NCBI RefSeq assembly: GCF_025770765.1
Contig: NZ_JANZKY010000007.1
Location: 1-64,000, forward strand
DNA: 64,000 nucleotides
Source of the DNA: Propionivibrio soli
GTDB taxonomy: Bacteria; Pseudomonadota; Gammaproteobacteria; Burkholderiales; Rhodocyclaceae
Reading direction: 5' to 3'
Part shown: one piece after another, positions 15,335 through 24,037 of the stretch
Numbering within the stretch: the first letter of the stretch is position 1
How the letters are laid out: every line of letters starts with the position of its first letter
The notes under the pieces: model-generated
The model's input: only the letters and a program-made list of their open reading frames with translations
What the model was told of the DNA's origin: nothing
Databases searched by the model: none
Position numbers and translations under genes: made by a program

Positions 15335-16510
15335 ATGACGACACACGCCCCATCCTCGATCGTCATCAACGACACGACCCTGCGCGACGGTGAGCAGTCG
15401 GCCGGCGTCGCGTTCAGTCTCGCCGAAAAAATAGATATCGCGCGTCGCCTCGATCAGGCTGGCGTGCCCGAGCTTGAAGTCGGGATTCCCGCAATGGGCG
15501 ACTTCGAGCGCGAGGGTATTCGCGCCGTTGCGGCACTTGGCTTAACGGCGCGGCTAATGGTGTGGTGCCGCATGAATGAGTTCGATCTCGATGCGTGCCG
15601 GGGGCTCGGCGTCGATCTCGTTGACATCTCGGTACCGGCATCCGACCAGCATCTCACCCACAAACTGCACCGCGATCGCAAGTGGCTGCTCGACAACCTG
15701 GGCATTCATATCGCGCGGACTCTGGACGATGGCTTTGAAGTCGCGGTTGGTGCCGAGGATGCCTCGCGCGCCGACCCGGATTTCCTTGCGAGGATCGCCG
15801 AGACGGCGCAGCGGGCTGGAGCGCGACGCCTTCGCTATGCCGATACGCTCGGCGTTCTTGATCCGTTCTCAGTTGCCGAGCGTATAGGCGATCTGCGCCG
15901 GCGTACCGACCTTGAAATCGAAATGCATGCGCATGACGATCTCGGGTTGGCGACAGCGAATACGTTGGCTGCAGTGCGTGCCGGCGCCACGCACGTGAAT
16001 ACGACGGTGAACGGCTTGGGCGAGCGAGCCGGCAACGCGCCGCTCGAAGAAGTGGCTCTCGGGCTGCGCCGCTGCCATGGCGTCGACTGCGGCATCGACC
16101 TGCGGAGCCTGCCCCTTCTGTCGGAGAAGGTCGCCGCGGCGTCCGGACGGCCCGTTCCCTGGCAAAAAAGCGTGGTCGGCGAGGGCGCGTTTACACATGA
16201 GGCGGGCGTGCATATCGACGGCCTGCTCAAGCACCCTGACAACTATCAGGGCTTCGATCCGCAGCTCGTCGGACGGGAGCACCGTTTCGTGCTCGGCAAG
16301 CATTCGGGCCGGGTTGGCGTGCGGGCCGTATATGCGCGCCTCGGCGCGTCAGTGAGCGACGACGAGGCCGAGGCCTTGATGGGGCGCGTGCGCGATTTCG
16401 TGCACGAGACGAAGCGCCCGCCGTCGTCCCGTGAACTCCTTTCGTTCATCGCATGCCTCCGTGGCAGGCATGCCCGCGCTTCCCGCAGCGAATCCGTACT
16501 TTGCGGGTAA
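15335..16510 (+). CDS. nifV: Homocitrate synthase NifV
   Basis: The 391-residue protein condenses acetyl-CoA with 2-oxoglutarate to homocitrate, the organic ligand of FeMo-co. It is a DRE-TIM metallolyase: NDTTLRDGEQSAGVAF carries the TLRDGEQ signature, EMHAHDDLGLATANTLAAV the metal-binding HxH-type motif, and NTTVNGLGERAGNAPLEEV the G-E-R-A-G-N loop. The start at 15335 is fixed by AGGAGG 4 nt before it; the extension to 15293 overlaps the promoter. It heads nifV-nifW-nifZ-nifM. The C-terminus is short of a LeuA-type regulatory domain, as expected for NifV. Confidence 0.96.
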   Translation: MTTHAPSSIVINDTTLRDGEQSAGVAFSLAEKIDIARRLDQAGVPELEVGIPAMGDFEREGIRAVAALGLTARLMVWCRMNEFDLDACRGLGVDLVDISVPASDQHLTHKLHRDRKWLLDNLGIHIARTLDDGFEVAVGAEDASRADPDFLARIAETAQRAGARRLRYADTLGVLDPFSVAERIGDLRRRTDLEIEMHAHDDLGLATANTLAAVRAGATHVNTTVNGLGERAGNAPLEEVALGLRRCHGVDCGIDLRSLPLLSEKVAAASGRPVPWQKSVVGEGAFTHEAGVHIDGLLKHPDNYQGFDPQLVGREHRFVLGKHSGRVGVRAVYARLGASVSDDEAEALMGRVRDFVHETKRPPSSRELLSFIACLRGRHARASRSESVLCG

Positions 16511-16511
16511 C

Positions 16512-16539
16512 GAGGAAGAGAAGATGAGGAAGAGAAGAT
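16512..16539 (+). repeat. 14-bp tandem duplication containing a ribosome site and ATG
   Basis: GAGGAAGAGAAGAT occurs twice head to tail and is followed by G, giving two ribosome-site/ATG pairs 14 bp apart. The first ATG (16524) is out of frame and reads five codons to a TGA; the second (16538) starts nifW. Confidence 0.9.
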
Positions 16540-16852
16540 GAGTCCCCAACTTGAATCGGAAGTCGCCGAACTCGAATCCGCCGAGGATTTCCTCGAGCAT
16601 TTTTCGGTGGCCTACGACCCGCACGTCGTCCAGGTCTATCGCCTGCACATCCTGCAGCGCTTTCACGATTACCTGTCGCGATCCGATACGGCGGGCGGCC
16701 CGACGCGCGACGACATGCGCGCCAGTCTTGCGCTGGCCTACGACGACTTCGTGCGTTCCGACGCGCGCACCGAGAAGGTGTTTCGTGTCTTCAAGCGAGC
16801 GGCTGGAATCACCACGATTCCCGTGGCGAACATCGGCCGCATGAAGCATTGA
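16538..16852 (+). CDS. nifW: Nitrogenase-stabilising protein NifW
   Basis: The 104-residue protein starts MSPQLESEVAELESAEDFL. It has the NifW core FLEHFSVAYDPHVVQVYRLH and a C-terminal VFRVFKRAAGITTIPV, close to the family length. NifW associates with the MoFe protein and is thought to protect it from oxygen. It follows nifV by 27 bp and its TGA overlaps the nifZ ATG. Confidence 0.94.
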   Translation: MSPQLESEVAELESAEDFLEHFSVAYDPHVVQVYRLHILQRFHDYLSRSDTAGGPTRDDMRASLALAYDDFVRSDARTEKVFRVFKRAAGITTIPVANIGRMKH

Positions 16853-17310
16853 TGGAAACGCGATGGGATTGCGGCGAGACGGTGCGCGTGGTGCGTAATG
16901 TGCGCAACGACGGGACGTTCCCCGGGCAGGAGACGGGCGCCTTGCTCGTACGACGGGGAAGCCTGGGAACGATCGTCGACGTGGGGACGTTCTTGCTCGA
17001 CCAGATCATCTATGCCGTGCATTTCCTCGGCATCGACCGCATCGTCGGTTGCCGCGAGGAAGAGTTGATCGGCGCCGGCGATCCTTGGTTGCCGGCGGTT
17101 TTTGAAGCGCGCCAGAAAGTGATGGTCAACCGGATTCTCAGCATCGGCGGTGACGTCTGCGTTCCGGCGGGCGGGCGCGGCGAGATTCTGCGCGTGGTAT
17201 GCGACGGCGAAGCGCCCGTTTACCACGTGCATTTCGATTGCCTTCCAGGCCGCATGTTTGCGGTACCCGAGAAGGCGCTAGATCCTGTGATGGAGATGTC
17301 TTATGCATGA
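16852..17310 (+). CDS. nifZ: Nitrogenase maturation protein NifZ
   Basis: The 152-residue protein starts METRWDCGETVRVVRNVRN. The N-terminal half is the NifZ domain (GALLVRRGSLGTIVDVGTFL), which is partly echoed in the C-terminal half (GGRGEILRVVCD, YHVHFDCLPGR). NifZ acts as a chaperone for assembly of the second P-cluster pair of the MoFe protein. The start used is the ATG of the TGATG overlap with nifW; an in-frame TTG lies one codon upstream. The stop overlaps the nifM start. Confidence 0.92.
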   Translation: METRWDCGETVRVVRNVRNDGTFPGQETGALLVRRGSLGTIVDVGTFLLDQIIYAVHFLGIDRIVGCREEELIGAGDPWLPAVFEARQKVMVNRILSIGGDVCVPAGGRGEILRVVCDGEAPVYHVHFDCLPGRMFAVPEKALDPVMEMSYA

Positions 17311-18163
17311 AGTGGCGGCGCAGGGTTCGCGCCCGTACCTGACGTTGAAGCTTTCACAACGGCTTTATAGCAAACCGCCCGACGCGCTCGACGCTGTCGA
17401 AAGGCGGCGTGTCGAACGCGTGGCGGCTCGGCAATTCACGATCGAGCAGCGGATTCTGGAGACGAAGGAAGCGGCGCAGGTCATGCTGCCGGCCTCGTCG
17501 GTCGAGCAGGCGATGTCCGAGATTCGCCAGCGTTACGCGAACGAGGACGAGTTCCTGGCCGACCTCGAGAAAACCGGTCTCGATCTCGATGGGCTGCAGG
17601 CCGCCGTGGAAAGCGACCTTCGCTTCGAGGCTGTGCTCGACCGCATCGGCAATGCCGCGGAAACCGTCAGCACGACGGACATCGAGATCTTCTACCTGAT
17701 CCACCGCGATCGTTTTCGGCGTCCCGAGAATCGCACCTTGCGCCATATCCTGGTGACGATCAACGACGACGTGCAGGGTAGTGGCCGCCGTGCCGCGCGC
17801 TCCAAGATCGACGCCATCCGTAAGCGCCTGCTCAAGGTTCCGGAGCGATTCGCGGAGCAGGCCTTGAAGCACTCCGAATGTCCGACGGCGACGAATGGCG
17901 GTCTTCTGGGCACGGTTGTTCGCGGTCAGCTCTACCCGGAACTAGAGCGCGCAGGGTTCGCGTTGCCGCTCGGCGAACTCTCGCGTGTCGTCGAATCCCC
18001 GCTCGGTTTCCACCTGATCCATTGTGTGGCCATCGAAGAGGAGTCCGAACTGCCGCTTTCCGCCGTACGCGAGAAGATCGCGGAGCATCTCGGCGAGTCC
18101 CGCCGCCGCGCCGCGCAGAAGCGCTGGATCGCCAGTCTACTGGCTGAGCCGGAGGAAGCGTAA
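17303..18163 (+). CDS. nifM: Peptidyl-prolyl isomerase NifM
   Basis: The 286-residue protein starts MHEVAAQGSRPYLTLKLSQR. The N-terminal half is helical, and the C-terminal half is a parvulin domain: NRTLRHILVTINDD, ERFAEQALKHSECPTATNGG and SPLGFHLIHC are its three conserved blocks. NifM is needed to mature the Fe protein NifH, probably by prolyl isomerisation. The start overlaps the nifZ end by 8 bp. It is the last gene of the nifVWZM operon and converges on the rnf operon. Confidence 0.94.
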   Translation: MHEVAAQGSRPYLTLKLSQRLYSKPPDALDAVERRRVERVAARQFTIEQRILETKEAAQVMLPASSVEQAMSEIRQRYANEDEFLADLEKTGLDLDGLQAAVESDLRFEAVLDRIGNAAETVSTTDIEIFYLIHRDRFRRPENRTLRHILVTINDDVQGSGRRAARSKIDAIRKRLLKVPERFAEQALKHSECPTATNGGLLGTVVRGQLYPELERAGFALPLGELSRVVESPLGFHLIHCVAIEEESELPLSAVREKIAEHLGESRRRAAQKRWIASLLAEPEEA

Positions 18164-18319
18164 GGCACCAGCATAAGCCGCGTGTTCGCAGGCTGATTGG
18201 CGACGCGGGGTGGCTCGGTTCGGGTTGGCGGGCGTGGCATGCCGTAGGCATTGAATGCTTCTTGTGGTTCGTGGGGCGAGGTCGACGACGCGCACGGCCT
18301 CATCGCAACGCGCGCCGAG

Positions 18320-18601
18320 TCAATCGTCGTCTGCGGTACCGAAGCCGTCTCGCCGCGGGACGGTCTGTGGGTCGCAGATGATCGGCCGGTAGATTTCGAC
18401 GCGGTCGCCGGCGCGCAGAGGCGTTTCCGGCTTCACCACCTTGCCGAAGACGCCGATCCTCTGCGCCGAGAGATCGATGCCCGGGAACATCTGGAGAATT
18501 CCCGACTGGCCGATCGCTTCCGCTGCCGTCGTTTCGTCGGGAACCTCGATCGTCAGCCAGACCTGCTGGCCGTGTTCGGCATAGGCGATGCCCACTTGCA
18601 T
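18320..18601 (-). CDS. rnfH: RnfH family protein
   Basis: The 93-residue protein starts MQVGIAYAEHGQQVWLTIEV. It has the RnfH/UPF0125 ubiquitin-like fold marks GVFGKVVKPETPLRAGDRVE and IYRPI. It is a small cytoplasmic protein that occurs in rnf operons of diazotrophs; its role is not settled. It is the last gene of the minus-strand rnf operon, 20 bp after rnfE. Confidence 0.9.
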   Translation of the reverse strand: MQVGIAYAEHGQQVWLTIEVPDETTAAEAIGQSGILQMFPGIDLSAQRIGVFGKVVKPETPLRAGDRVEIYRPIICDPQTVPRRDGFGTADDD

Positions 18602-18621
18602 ACGTGCTCCTTATGACCTTC

Positions 18622-19311
18622 TCAGTGGCAGCCCGCGGCGGCTTGTTCGCCGTCGGGATTCGTGGCGATCCCGGCTGCGGCCGCGTATCGCCTCTCAAGC
18701 ACCTGTTTGGCGGCCAGCAGAAAACCGAGCACCAGGAATCCCGCAGGCGGCAGCACCATCATCAGTACGCCGCCGTACTCGCCCGGTACCCGCGTTTCAA
18801 GAAATGCGAAACGCGGACCAAGCAGCAGGCTTGCCTGCGAGAACAGCGTGCCCATGCCGATGAATTCGCGGATCAGACCGATCAGCGTCAGCGAGCCGGT
18901 GAAGCCCATCCCCATGCACAAGCCGTCGAATGCTGAGGCAAGTACCGTGGAACGCGAAGCGAATGCCTCCGCGCGTCCGAGCACGGCGCAATTGACGACG
19001 ATCAACGCGATGAACAGTCCGAGGACGCGATAGAGGTCGTGCATCCAGGCATTGAGGCTCATGTCGACGATGGTGACCAGCGTGGCGATCAGCACGATGT
19101 ACACCGGGATGCGCACGTGCGGAGATACGAGTTCGCGCACTGCCGCCACAATCGCGTTCGAGCCGACCAGGACCACCGTCGTCGCCAGGCCCATGCCGAG
19201 ACCGTTGGTGCCGCTCGTCGTCACCGCCATGGTCGGGCACATGCCGAGCATTTGTGAGAAGACGACGTTCTGGTCCCAGAGTCCGTTACGCATCGTCGTT
19301 CGATAGCTCAT
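18622..19311 (-). CDS. rnfE: Rnf electron transport complex subunit RnfE
   Basis: The 229-residue membrane protein starts MSYRTTMRNGLWDQNVVFSQ and has six helices. The motifs LGMCPTMAVTTSGTNGLGMG and LFIALIVVNCAVLGRAEAFA carry the two membrane Cys residues of RnfE. With RnfA it forms the membrane iron-sulfur site of the complex. The start is the ATG overlapping the rnfG TGA; the upstream extension to 19467 lies within rnfG and is rejected. Confidence 0.95.
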   Translation of the reverse strand: MSYRTTMRNGLWDQNVVFSQMLGMCPTMAVTTSGTNGLGMGLATTVVLVGSNAIVAAVRELVSPHVRIPVYIVLIATLVTIVDMSLNAWMHDLYRVLGLFIALIVVNCAVLGRAEAFASRSTVLASAFDGLCMGMGFTGSLTLIGLIREFIGMGTLFSQASLLLGPRFAFLETRVPGEYGGVLMMVLPPAGFLVLGFLLAAKQVLERRYAAAAGIATNPDGEQAAAGCH

Positions 19312-19949
19312 ACGCCGCTCCCTTGTCGTTTGCCGTCGGAGACGATTTCGTCGCGGTGGCTGGCGTAGAACGCGAGCCCTTCCTTCACCGCCTTGACGAC
19401 GGCGCGTGGAGTGATCGTTGCTCCGGCGAACTGGTCGAACACACCGCCGTCCTTCTTCACGGCCCACTTCTCTGCGGGCGGGGAGGACAACGATTTGCCT
19501 TCAAATCCGCGAATCCAGCCGGTTTTCGTCGCCTCGATCTTGTCCCCGAGTCCCGGCGTTTCCTGGTGTTTGATGACACGCGCGCCGAGTATCGTTCCCT
19601 GCGTGTCGACGCCGATCAGAACGACGATGTGGCCCGCGTAGCCGCGGGCCGACGTCCGGAATACGGCACCGTTCACGCTGCCTGCCTTGCGCGTGCGATA
19701 GACAATGACATCCTGTCCGGCTGCATCGGGGATCGTTACCGCGTCCTTCAGCAGGCTGTTGTCGGCGTAGCCCGCCGGCAGCACTTCTTCCAGGCTCGTT
19801 TGCAGATCGCGCTCCTCGGCCGCCTGGATGCCGGGCTTCGTCAACTGGTTGGCGAATGTCAGCGCGGCGCTGGTGACCAGGGCCGCGAAACCCAGCGACA
19901 GGGGCTGGTAGGCGAATCGAGTGCGCCATTCGGCCAGCGGCAGCGTCAT
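19308..19949 (-). CDS. rnfG: Rnf electron transport complex subunit RnfG
   Basis: The 213-residue protein starts MTLPLAEWRTRFAYQPLSLG with one N-terminal membrane helix and a periplasmic FMN-binding domain. FDQFAGATITPRAV contains the S/A-GAT-x-T flavinylation motif, in which Thr would carry covalent FMN added by ApbE. HQETPGLGDKIE is a second family block. The start at 19949 overlaps the rnfD stop; the very long upstream open frame to 21503 runs antisense-free through rnfD in another frame and is not real. Confidence 0.94.
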   Translation of the reverse strand: MTLPLAEWRTRFAYQPLSLGFAALVTSAALTFANQLTKPGIQAAEERDLQTSLEEVLPAGYADNSLLKDAVTIPDAAGQDVIVYRTRKAGSVNGAVFRTSARGYAGHIVVLIGVDTQGTILGARVIKHQETPGLGDKIEATKTGWIRGFEGKSLSSPPAEKWAVKKDGGVFDQFAGATITPRAVVKAVKEGLAFYASHRDEIVSDGKRQGSGV

Positions 19950-21043
19950 GACTTCACCCTCTGCGTTGCCGGGTCGAGCGGGGCGCCGCGCCGATCCCGG
20001 CCGAGGATGCGCGGACGTACGTAACGGTCGATCACGGGCGTCGCCGCGTTCATCAACAGTACCGCGAAAGCGACACCTTCGGGATAACCGCCCCAGGTAC
20101 GAATGACGTAGGTGAGCAATCCGCACCCGAGGCCGTAGATCAACTGACCGAGGTCGGTATTCGGCGAGGTGACGTAGTCGGTAGCGATGTAAAACGCACC
20201 GAGTACCGCGCCGCCCGAAAGCAGGTGGGAGGCGGGGTCGAGGTAGCGGCCGGGATCGGCGGCATGGGCAACGGCGGCGGGTACCGCGAGCCCGATCAGC
20301 ATGGCAAGCGAAATGTGCCACGTGATGAGGCGTCGTGCGAGCAGGATGAATCCGCCGGCGGCGATCAGCAGCGTCGCCGTTTCGCCGAGGCTGCCCGCAC
20401 GCGCACCGGCCAGCGAACTCGTCGGGGCGCCGGTGCCGGCCAGCGCGTGCATGAGATCGACACCGCGCGACAGTTCGGTCTTGGCGAAGCCGAGCAGCGA
20501 TGCGCTGGATACGGCATCGAGCTTCGGGATACCGTTCAGAACGACGAGGAGGCCGTCGTGAAATCCGGGGGCGGTGGGGGCCGTGATGGGGAGCGGCGTA
20601 ACCCATACCGTCATCTGAACAGGAAAGGAAACGAGCAGAAAAACGCGGGCCACCATGGCAGGATTGAAGAGGTTGCAACCGAGGCCGCCGAACACCTGCT
20701 TGCCGACGATCGTAGAGAAGAGCCCTCCGACGGCGCCGATCCACCAAGGCGCCCAAGGCGGCAATGAGAGGGCGAGCAGCCAGCCGGTGAGGAGCGCCGA
20801 ACCGTCGCCGACGGTTCTGGCCACCGGCCGTCCCGCGAGACGGACGCAGACGGCTTCGCCGAGTACGGCGGACCCCACGGTGATCAGCCAGACGAAGATT
20901 GCCGGCCAGCCGTAGAGCCAGAAGGCGAACAGCGTTGCCGGCACCAGCGTCGCAGCAACGGTAAGCATGATCCGCGGCACGGCGTCCGCCGTCTTGGCAT
21001 GCGGCGAGGACGCTGGAGTCGAGGCGAGGGGGAGGTCGTTCAT
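19946..21043 (-). CDS. rnfD: Rnf electron transport complex subunit RnfD
   Basis: The 365-residue membrane protein starts MNDLPLASTPASSPHAKTAD and has about ten helices. KQVFGGLGCNLFNPAMVARV is the NqrB/RnfD signature. The site where FMN is usually attached to Thr (D-x-x-S/T-G-A-T) reads DAVSSASLL here, with Ser in the acceptor place. It is the core channel subunit of the complex. Its start overlaps the rnfC stop and its stop overlaps rnfG. Confidence 0.93.
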   Translation of the reverse strand: MNDLPLASTPASSPHAKTADAVPRIMLTVAATLVPATLFAFWLYGWPAIFVWLITVGSAVLGEAVCVRLAGRPVARTVGDGSALLTGWLLALSLPPWAPWWIGAVGGLFSTIVGKQVFGGLGCNLFNPAMVARVFLLVSFPVQMTVWVTPLPITAPTAPGFHDGLLVVLNGIPKLDAVSSASLLGFAKTELSRGVDLMHALAGTGAPTSSLAGARAGSLGETATLLIAAGGFILLARRLITWHISLAMLIGLAVPAAVAHAADPGRYLDPASHLLSGGAVLGAFYIATDYVTSPNTDLGQLIYGLGCGLLTYVIRTWGGYPEGVAFAVLLMNAATPVIDRYVRPRILGRDRRGAPLDPATQRVKS

Positions 21044-22590
21044 GAGGAAGTCTCGACAAGGGCCGCGGTGTTTTTTTCGGCGTGCTGAGTGGTCGGGACG
21101 GCCGGCGAAGCCCGGGCGGCCTCCGCCGCCTTGGCCGCATTGCGCTCGGCTTTTCGCCGCGCTGCGGCCGCCGACTTTTCAAGGGCTTCGCGTTCCAGAC
21201 GCCCGGCTCGTTCGGCAGCCAGTCGCTTGGCCGCGTCGTTGCGCAGGCGAGTCCGTTCCTGGGTGGACAACTCGCCCTTGGCGTGATTGAAGTACTGAAC
21301 GAGCGGGAGATGCGCCGGGCAGATGTAAGCGCAGCAGCCGCAGCCGATGCAATCGGAGAGACCGAAAGCCTCGGCACCCGGCAGATCCCCGGCTCGGATG
21401 CGGGCGGCCATCTCGAGCGGCAGGAGTCCCGCCGGGCAGGCGCGGGTGCAGTTGCCGCAGCGGATGCAGGCACCGGGTTCACTCTCGGCAATTTCTTCGG
21501 CATTGAGCGCGAGTATTCCGGCAGTGCCTTTGACGATCGGGACGCTGGCGTGCGGCAATACCGTTCCCATCATCGGGCCGCCCATCACCAACCGTTCCGG
21601 CTCGCTCTTCACGCCGGCGAAGGCGAGCAGATCGGACACCAGCGTGCCGACCGGGACCATCACGTTGCCCGGCTGCCAGATGGCGCCACCGTTGATCGTC
21701 ACAATGCGGCGTATCAAAGGTTCGCCGAGCCGGACGGCGCGGTGCACGGCGTTGGCTGTGCTCACGTTATTGACGATCACGCCGACGTCGGCGGCTCGAC
21801 AATCCGACGGTACTTCCTTACCGGTGAGCGTCTGGATCAACTGCCGGTCCGAGCCCATCGGGTAGCGAGCCGGTACGGGACAGATTCGGATCGCGGCGAA
21901 CGGCGCCGCTGCCTTGCGCATCGCCACAATCGCCTCCGGCTTGTTGGCTTCGATGCCGACCAGCGCTTCACGCGCGCCGATGGCGTGCATCATGAGGCGT
22001 ACGCCGTCGACCACGGCCGGTGCCGCGTCACGCATCACGCGATCGTCGCAAGACAGATAGGGCTCGCATTCGCCGCCATTCACGATCAGGGTCGCGACGC
22101 CGGAACGCTGTCCGAGTGCCAGTTTGACGGCCGACGGGAAGGTCGCCCCGCCCAGTCCGACGATGCCGGCCGCAGCGATCAACCGTGTGATTTCCGCCGG
22201 CGGCAAAGCGAAGGGATCCGCGGGAACCGCCGATTCGGCGCTCGCGTCGATTCCGTCCGGCTCGAGGCCGATGGCGGCGAAAGCAAGTCCCGAAGGATGC
22301 GGCGCGGTTATGTCGCCGATCATGAACACCGTGCCCGATGTCGACGCGTGAACGGGCGCCGAAATACGACCCTGCGGTTCGGCGATCAATTGCCCCTTCA
22401 GCACCCGCTGTCCGACGAGAACGACCGATCGTGCCGGTTGGCCGACGTGTTGCTGCAGCGGGATGTACAAGCGCTTCGGCATGGGAAGGAGGCGCAGCGG
22501 CGCATCGGCGGCCGGCCGCTTGCGGTCGTCCGGATGCACACCCCAGCGGGGTTCGGACAGCGTGTGCAGGAATCTCTCGATGAATCCCAT
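21040..22590 (-). CDS. rnfC: Rnf electron transport complex subunit RnfC
   Basis: The 516-residue peripheral subunit starts MGFIERFLHTLSEPRWGVHP. It has the GLGGATFPSAVKL loop and the NGGECEPYLSCDDRVM motif for flavin/NADH. Two 4Fe-4S motifs follow: CIRCGNCTRACPAGLLP and CIGCGCCAYICPAHLPL. After these comes an Ala/Glu/Arg-rich C-terminal tail of about 90 residues, predicted helical, as in other proteobacterial RnfC proteins. It probably exchanges electrons with NAD(H). Confidence 0.95.
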   Translation of the reverse strand: MGFIERFLHTLSEPRWGVHPDDRKRPAADAPLRLLPMPKRLYIPLQQHVGQPARSVVLVGQRVLKGQLIAEPQGRISAPVHASTSGTVFMIGDITAPHPSGLAFAAIGLEPDGIDASAESAVPADPFALPPAEITRLIAAAGIVGLGGATFPSAVKLALGQRSGVATLIVNGGECEPYLSCDDRVMRDAAPAVVDGVRLMMHAIGAREALVGIEANKPEAIVAMRKAAAPFAAIRICPVPARYPMGSDRQLIQTLTGKEVPSDCRAADVGVIVNNVSTANAVHRAVRLGEPLIRRIVTINGGAIWQPGNVMVPVGTLVSDLLAFAGVKSEPERLVMGGPMMGTVLPHASVPIVKGTAGILALNAEEIAESEPGACIRCGNCTRACPAGLLPLEMAARIRAGDLPGAEAFGLSDCIGCGCCAYICPAHLPLVQYFNHAKGELSTQERTRLRNDAAKRLAAERAGRLEREALEKSAAAARRKAERNAAKAAEAARASPAVPTTQHAEKNTAALVETSS

Positions 22591-22618
22591 GTTGAGTCCC
22601 GTAGTTCGTCCCGCGTAC

Positions 22619-23173
22619 CTAATTGGCCAGTGCCGGTGCCGGATACGCCGGCACGTCAGGCTTCGGCCATACCCAATGGGAGACGGTGGCCGGAAGTGGT
22701 TGCAATGTAGCCGCCTCCGTCGGACAGCGTTCGATACAGGCCCCGCAACCCGTGCATGCCTCCCGGATGACGGCGTGGATCTGTTTGGCGGCGCCGATCA
22801 CGGCGTCGGTCGGACACACTTTGATGCAGCGGCAACAGCCGATGCAGATGTCCTCGGCGATGGAGGCAATCCGCGGTTCCTGATCCGCGACGGTGGAGAG
22901 ATCGAGCGGGATGCCGAGCTTCGCCGCGAGCGCGGAGGCGAGTGCCTTGCCCCCGGGCGGACAGCTGGTCACCGGCGCCGTGCCCTCGGCGATGAGGCGT
23001 GCCGCCTCGGCACAGCCTGCCTGTCCGCATTGCCCGCAATTCGATCCAGGCATCATGGCGACGAGGGCGTCGACGAGCGAATCGGATTCCACCGCAAAGC
23101 GGCGGGCGGCGATGCCGAGACCGAAGCCGAGCGCGGCCCCGAGCAGCGCCAAGCTAGCGACGGCCGCGAACAT
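22619..23173 (-). CDS. rnfB: Rnf electron transport complex ferredoxin subunit RnfB
   Basis: The 184-residue protein starts MFAAVASLALLGAALGFGLG with one membrane helix. An Fe-S domain with MPGSNCGQCGQAGC and a distal Cys (TSCPPGG) follows. Two 4Fe-4S clusters come next: CIGCCRCIKVCPTDAVIG and CTGCGACIERCPTEAATL. It passes electrons between the membrane core and a soluble ferredoxin, here presumably the donor to nitrogenase. It lies 45 bp after rnfA. Confidence 0.95.
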   Translation of the reverse strand: MFAAVASLALLGAALGFGLGIAARRFAVESDSLVDALVAMMPGSNCGQCGQAGCAEAARLIAEGTAPVTSCPPGGKALASALAAKLGIPLDLSTVADQEPRIASIAEDICIGCCRCIKVCPTDAVIGAAKQIHAVIREACTGCGACIERCPTEAATLQPLPATVSHWVWPKPDVPAYPAPALAN

Positions 23174-23218
23174 GACGACCTCGAAGCGGGAGTGCGGTGG
23201 TAGGCGGCGCAGCGCGGT

Positions 23219-23800
23219 TCATTTGAAGTTCAGCCCGGAGAATCCCATGAATGCCAGAGACATTTGGCTGGCGAGGATGAAGGCGATCGGCGCGCCGGAA
23301 AAAGCGTGCGGAACCCGCACAAGCGCCAGGCGTTCGCGTAGGCCGGCGAAGACCAGCATGGCGAGCGTAAAACCGAGCGCCGAGCCGAAGTCGTAGACGA
23401 TCGCTGTTACAAACCCGTGCCCTTCCTGCATGTTGATCAACGGCAGTCCGAGGACGGAGCAGTTGGTGGCGATCAGCGGCAGATAGATGCCGAGCATCTG
23501 GTAGAGATCGGGGGCGATCTTGCGCATCGCGGCCTCGGTGAATTGCACGACGGCGGCAATGACGAGGATGAAGGTGAGAAGGCGCAGGTAGCTCAGACCG
23601 AGCGGAACAAGCAGCCAGTGTTCGAGAATCCAGCTCAGCGACGCGGCGAGAACGATGACGAAGCTCGTCGCGAGGCCCATGCCGATGGCACCGTCGATGC
23701 GTTTCGATACGCCCATGAACGGGCACAGGCCAAGGAATCTGACCATCACGACGTTGTTGACCAGCGCGGTCGAAACAAGAAGTACGAGATATTCGCTCAT
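23219..23800 (-). CDS. rnfA: Rnf electron transport complex subunit RnfA
   Basis: The 193-residue membrane protein starts [20 protein letters not shown] and has six helices. [20 protein letters not shown] and [16 protein letters not shown] hold the two conserved membrane Cys residues. It is the first gene of rnfABCDGE-rnfH, divergent from nifLA and sharing a NifA upstream site with it. The complex is expected to use the proton or sodium gradient to reduce ferredoxin for nitrogenase. Confidence 0.95.
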   Translation of the reverse strand: MSEYLVLLVSTALVNNVVMVRFLGLCPFMGVSKRIDGAIGMGLATSFVIVLAASLSWILEHWLLVPLGLSYLRLLTFILVIAAVVQFTEAAMRKIAPDLYQMLGIYLPLIATNCSVLGLPLINMQEGHGFVTAIVYDFGSALGFTLAMLVFAGLRERLALVRVPHAFSGAPIAFILASQMSLAFMGFSGLNFK

Positions 23801-23829
23801 AGCGCGTTTCCGCCTTTCGTCTGTCCCCT

Positions 23830-23846
23830 AACACGATCCATGCCAA
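23830..23846 (-). promoter_or_regulatory. Probable sigma-54 promoter of rnf operon
   Basis: On the minus strand the site reads TTGGCATGGATCGTGTT. The -24 half (TTGGCATGG) is good, while the -12 half has GT instead of GC. It lies 30 bp before the rnfA ATG, as expected for a nif-regulated operon. Confidence 0.45.
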
Positions 23847-23958
23847 ACGCCAGAGTTCGGGCCCCGAAAACGGGCGGGTCCTTTCTGGCGCGCACTGTTC
23901 CGGGGTGTCGCCGAGGTGAGGGGCGACGGACCGTACGTGTCGGCATACCGTAATCCGA

Positions 23959-23974
23959 TGTCGCAACTCCTACA
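23959..23974. promoter_or_regulatory. NifA upstream activator site shared by rnf and nifLA
   Basis: TGTCGCAACTCCTACA is an exact TGT-N10-ACA. It lies about 64 bp above the nifL -24 element and about 112 bp above the rnfA one, so a single NifA site could serve both divergent operons. Confidence 0.75.
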
Positions 23975-24037
23975 CTTTGAGGGGAAAACGACATCGGCGA
24001 CGAAACGCCGACGTCATGATCGGCCGGATTCCATCGG

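Noticed and set aside
19950-21503. Long upstream extension of the rnfG frame
   Set aside because: It runs in another frame through rnfD and rnfC and is rich in Arg and Pro. The rnfG start at 19949 overlaps the rnfD stop as expected.
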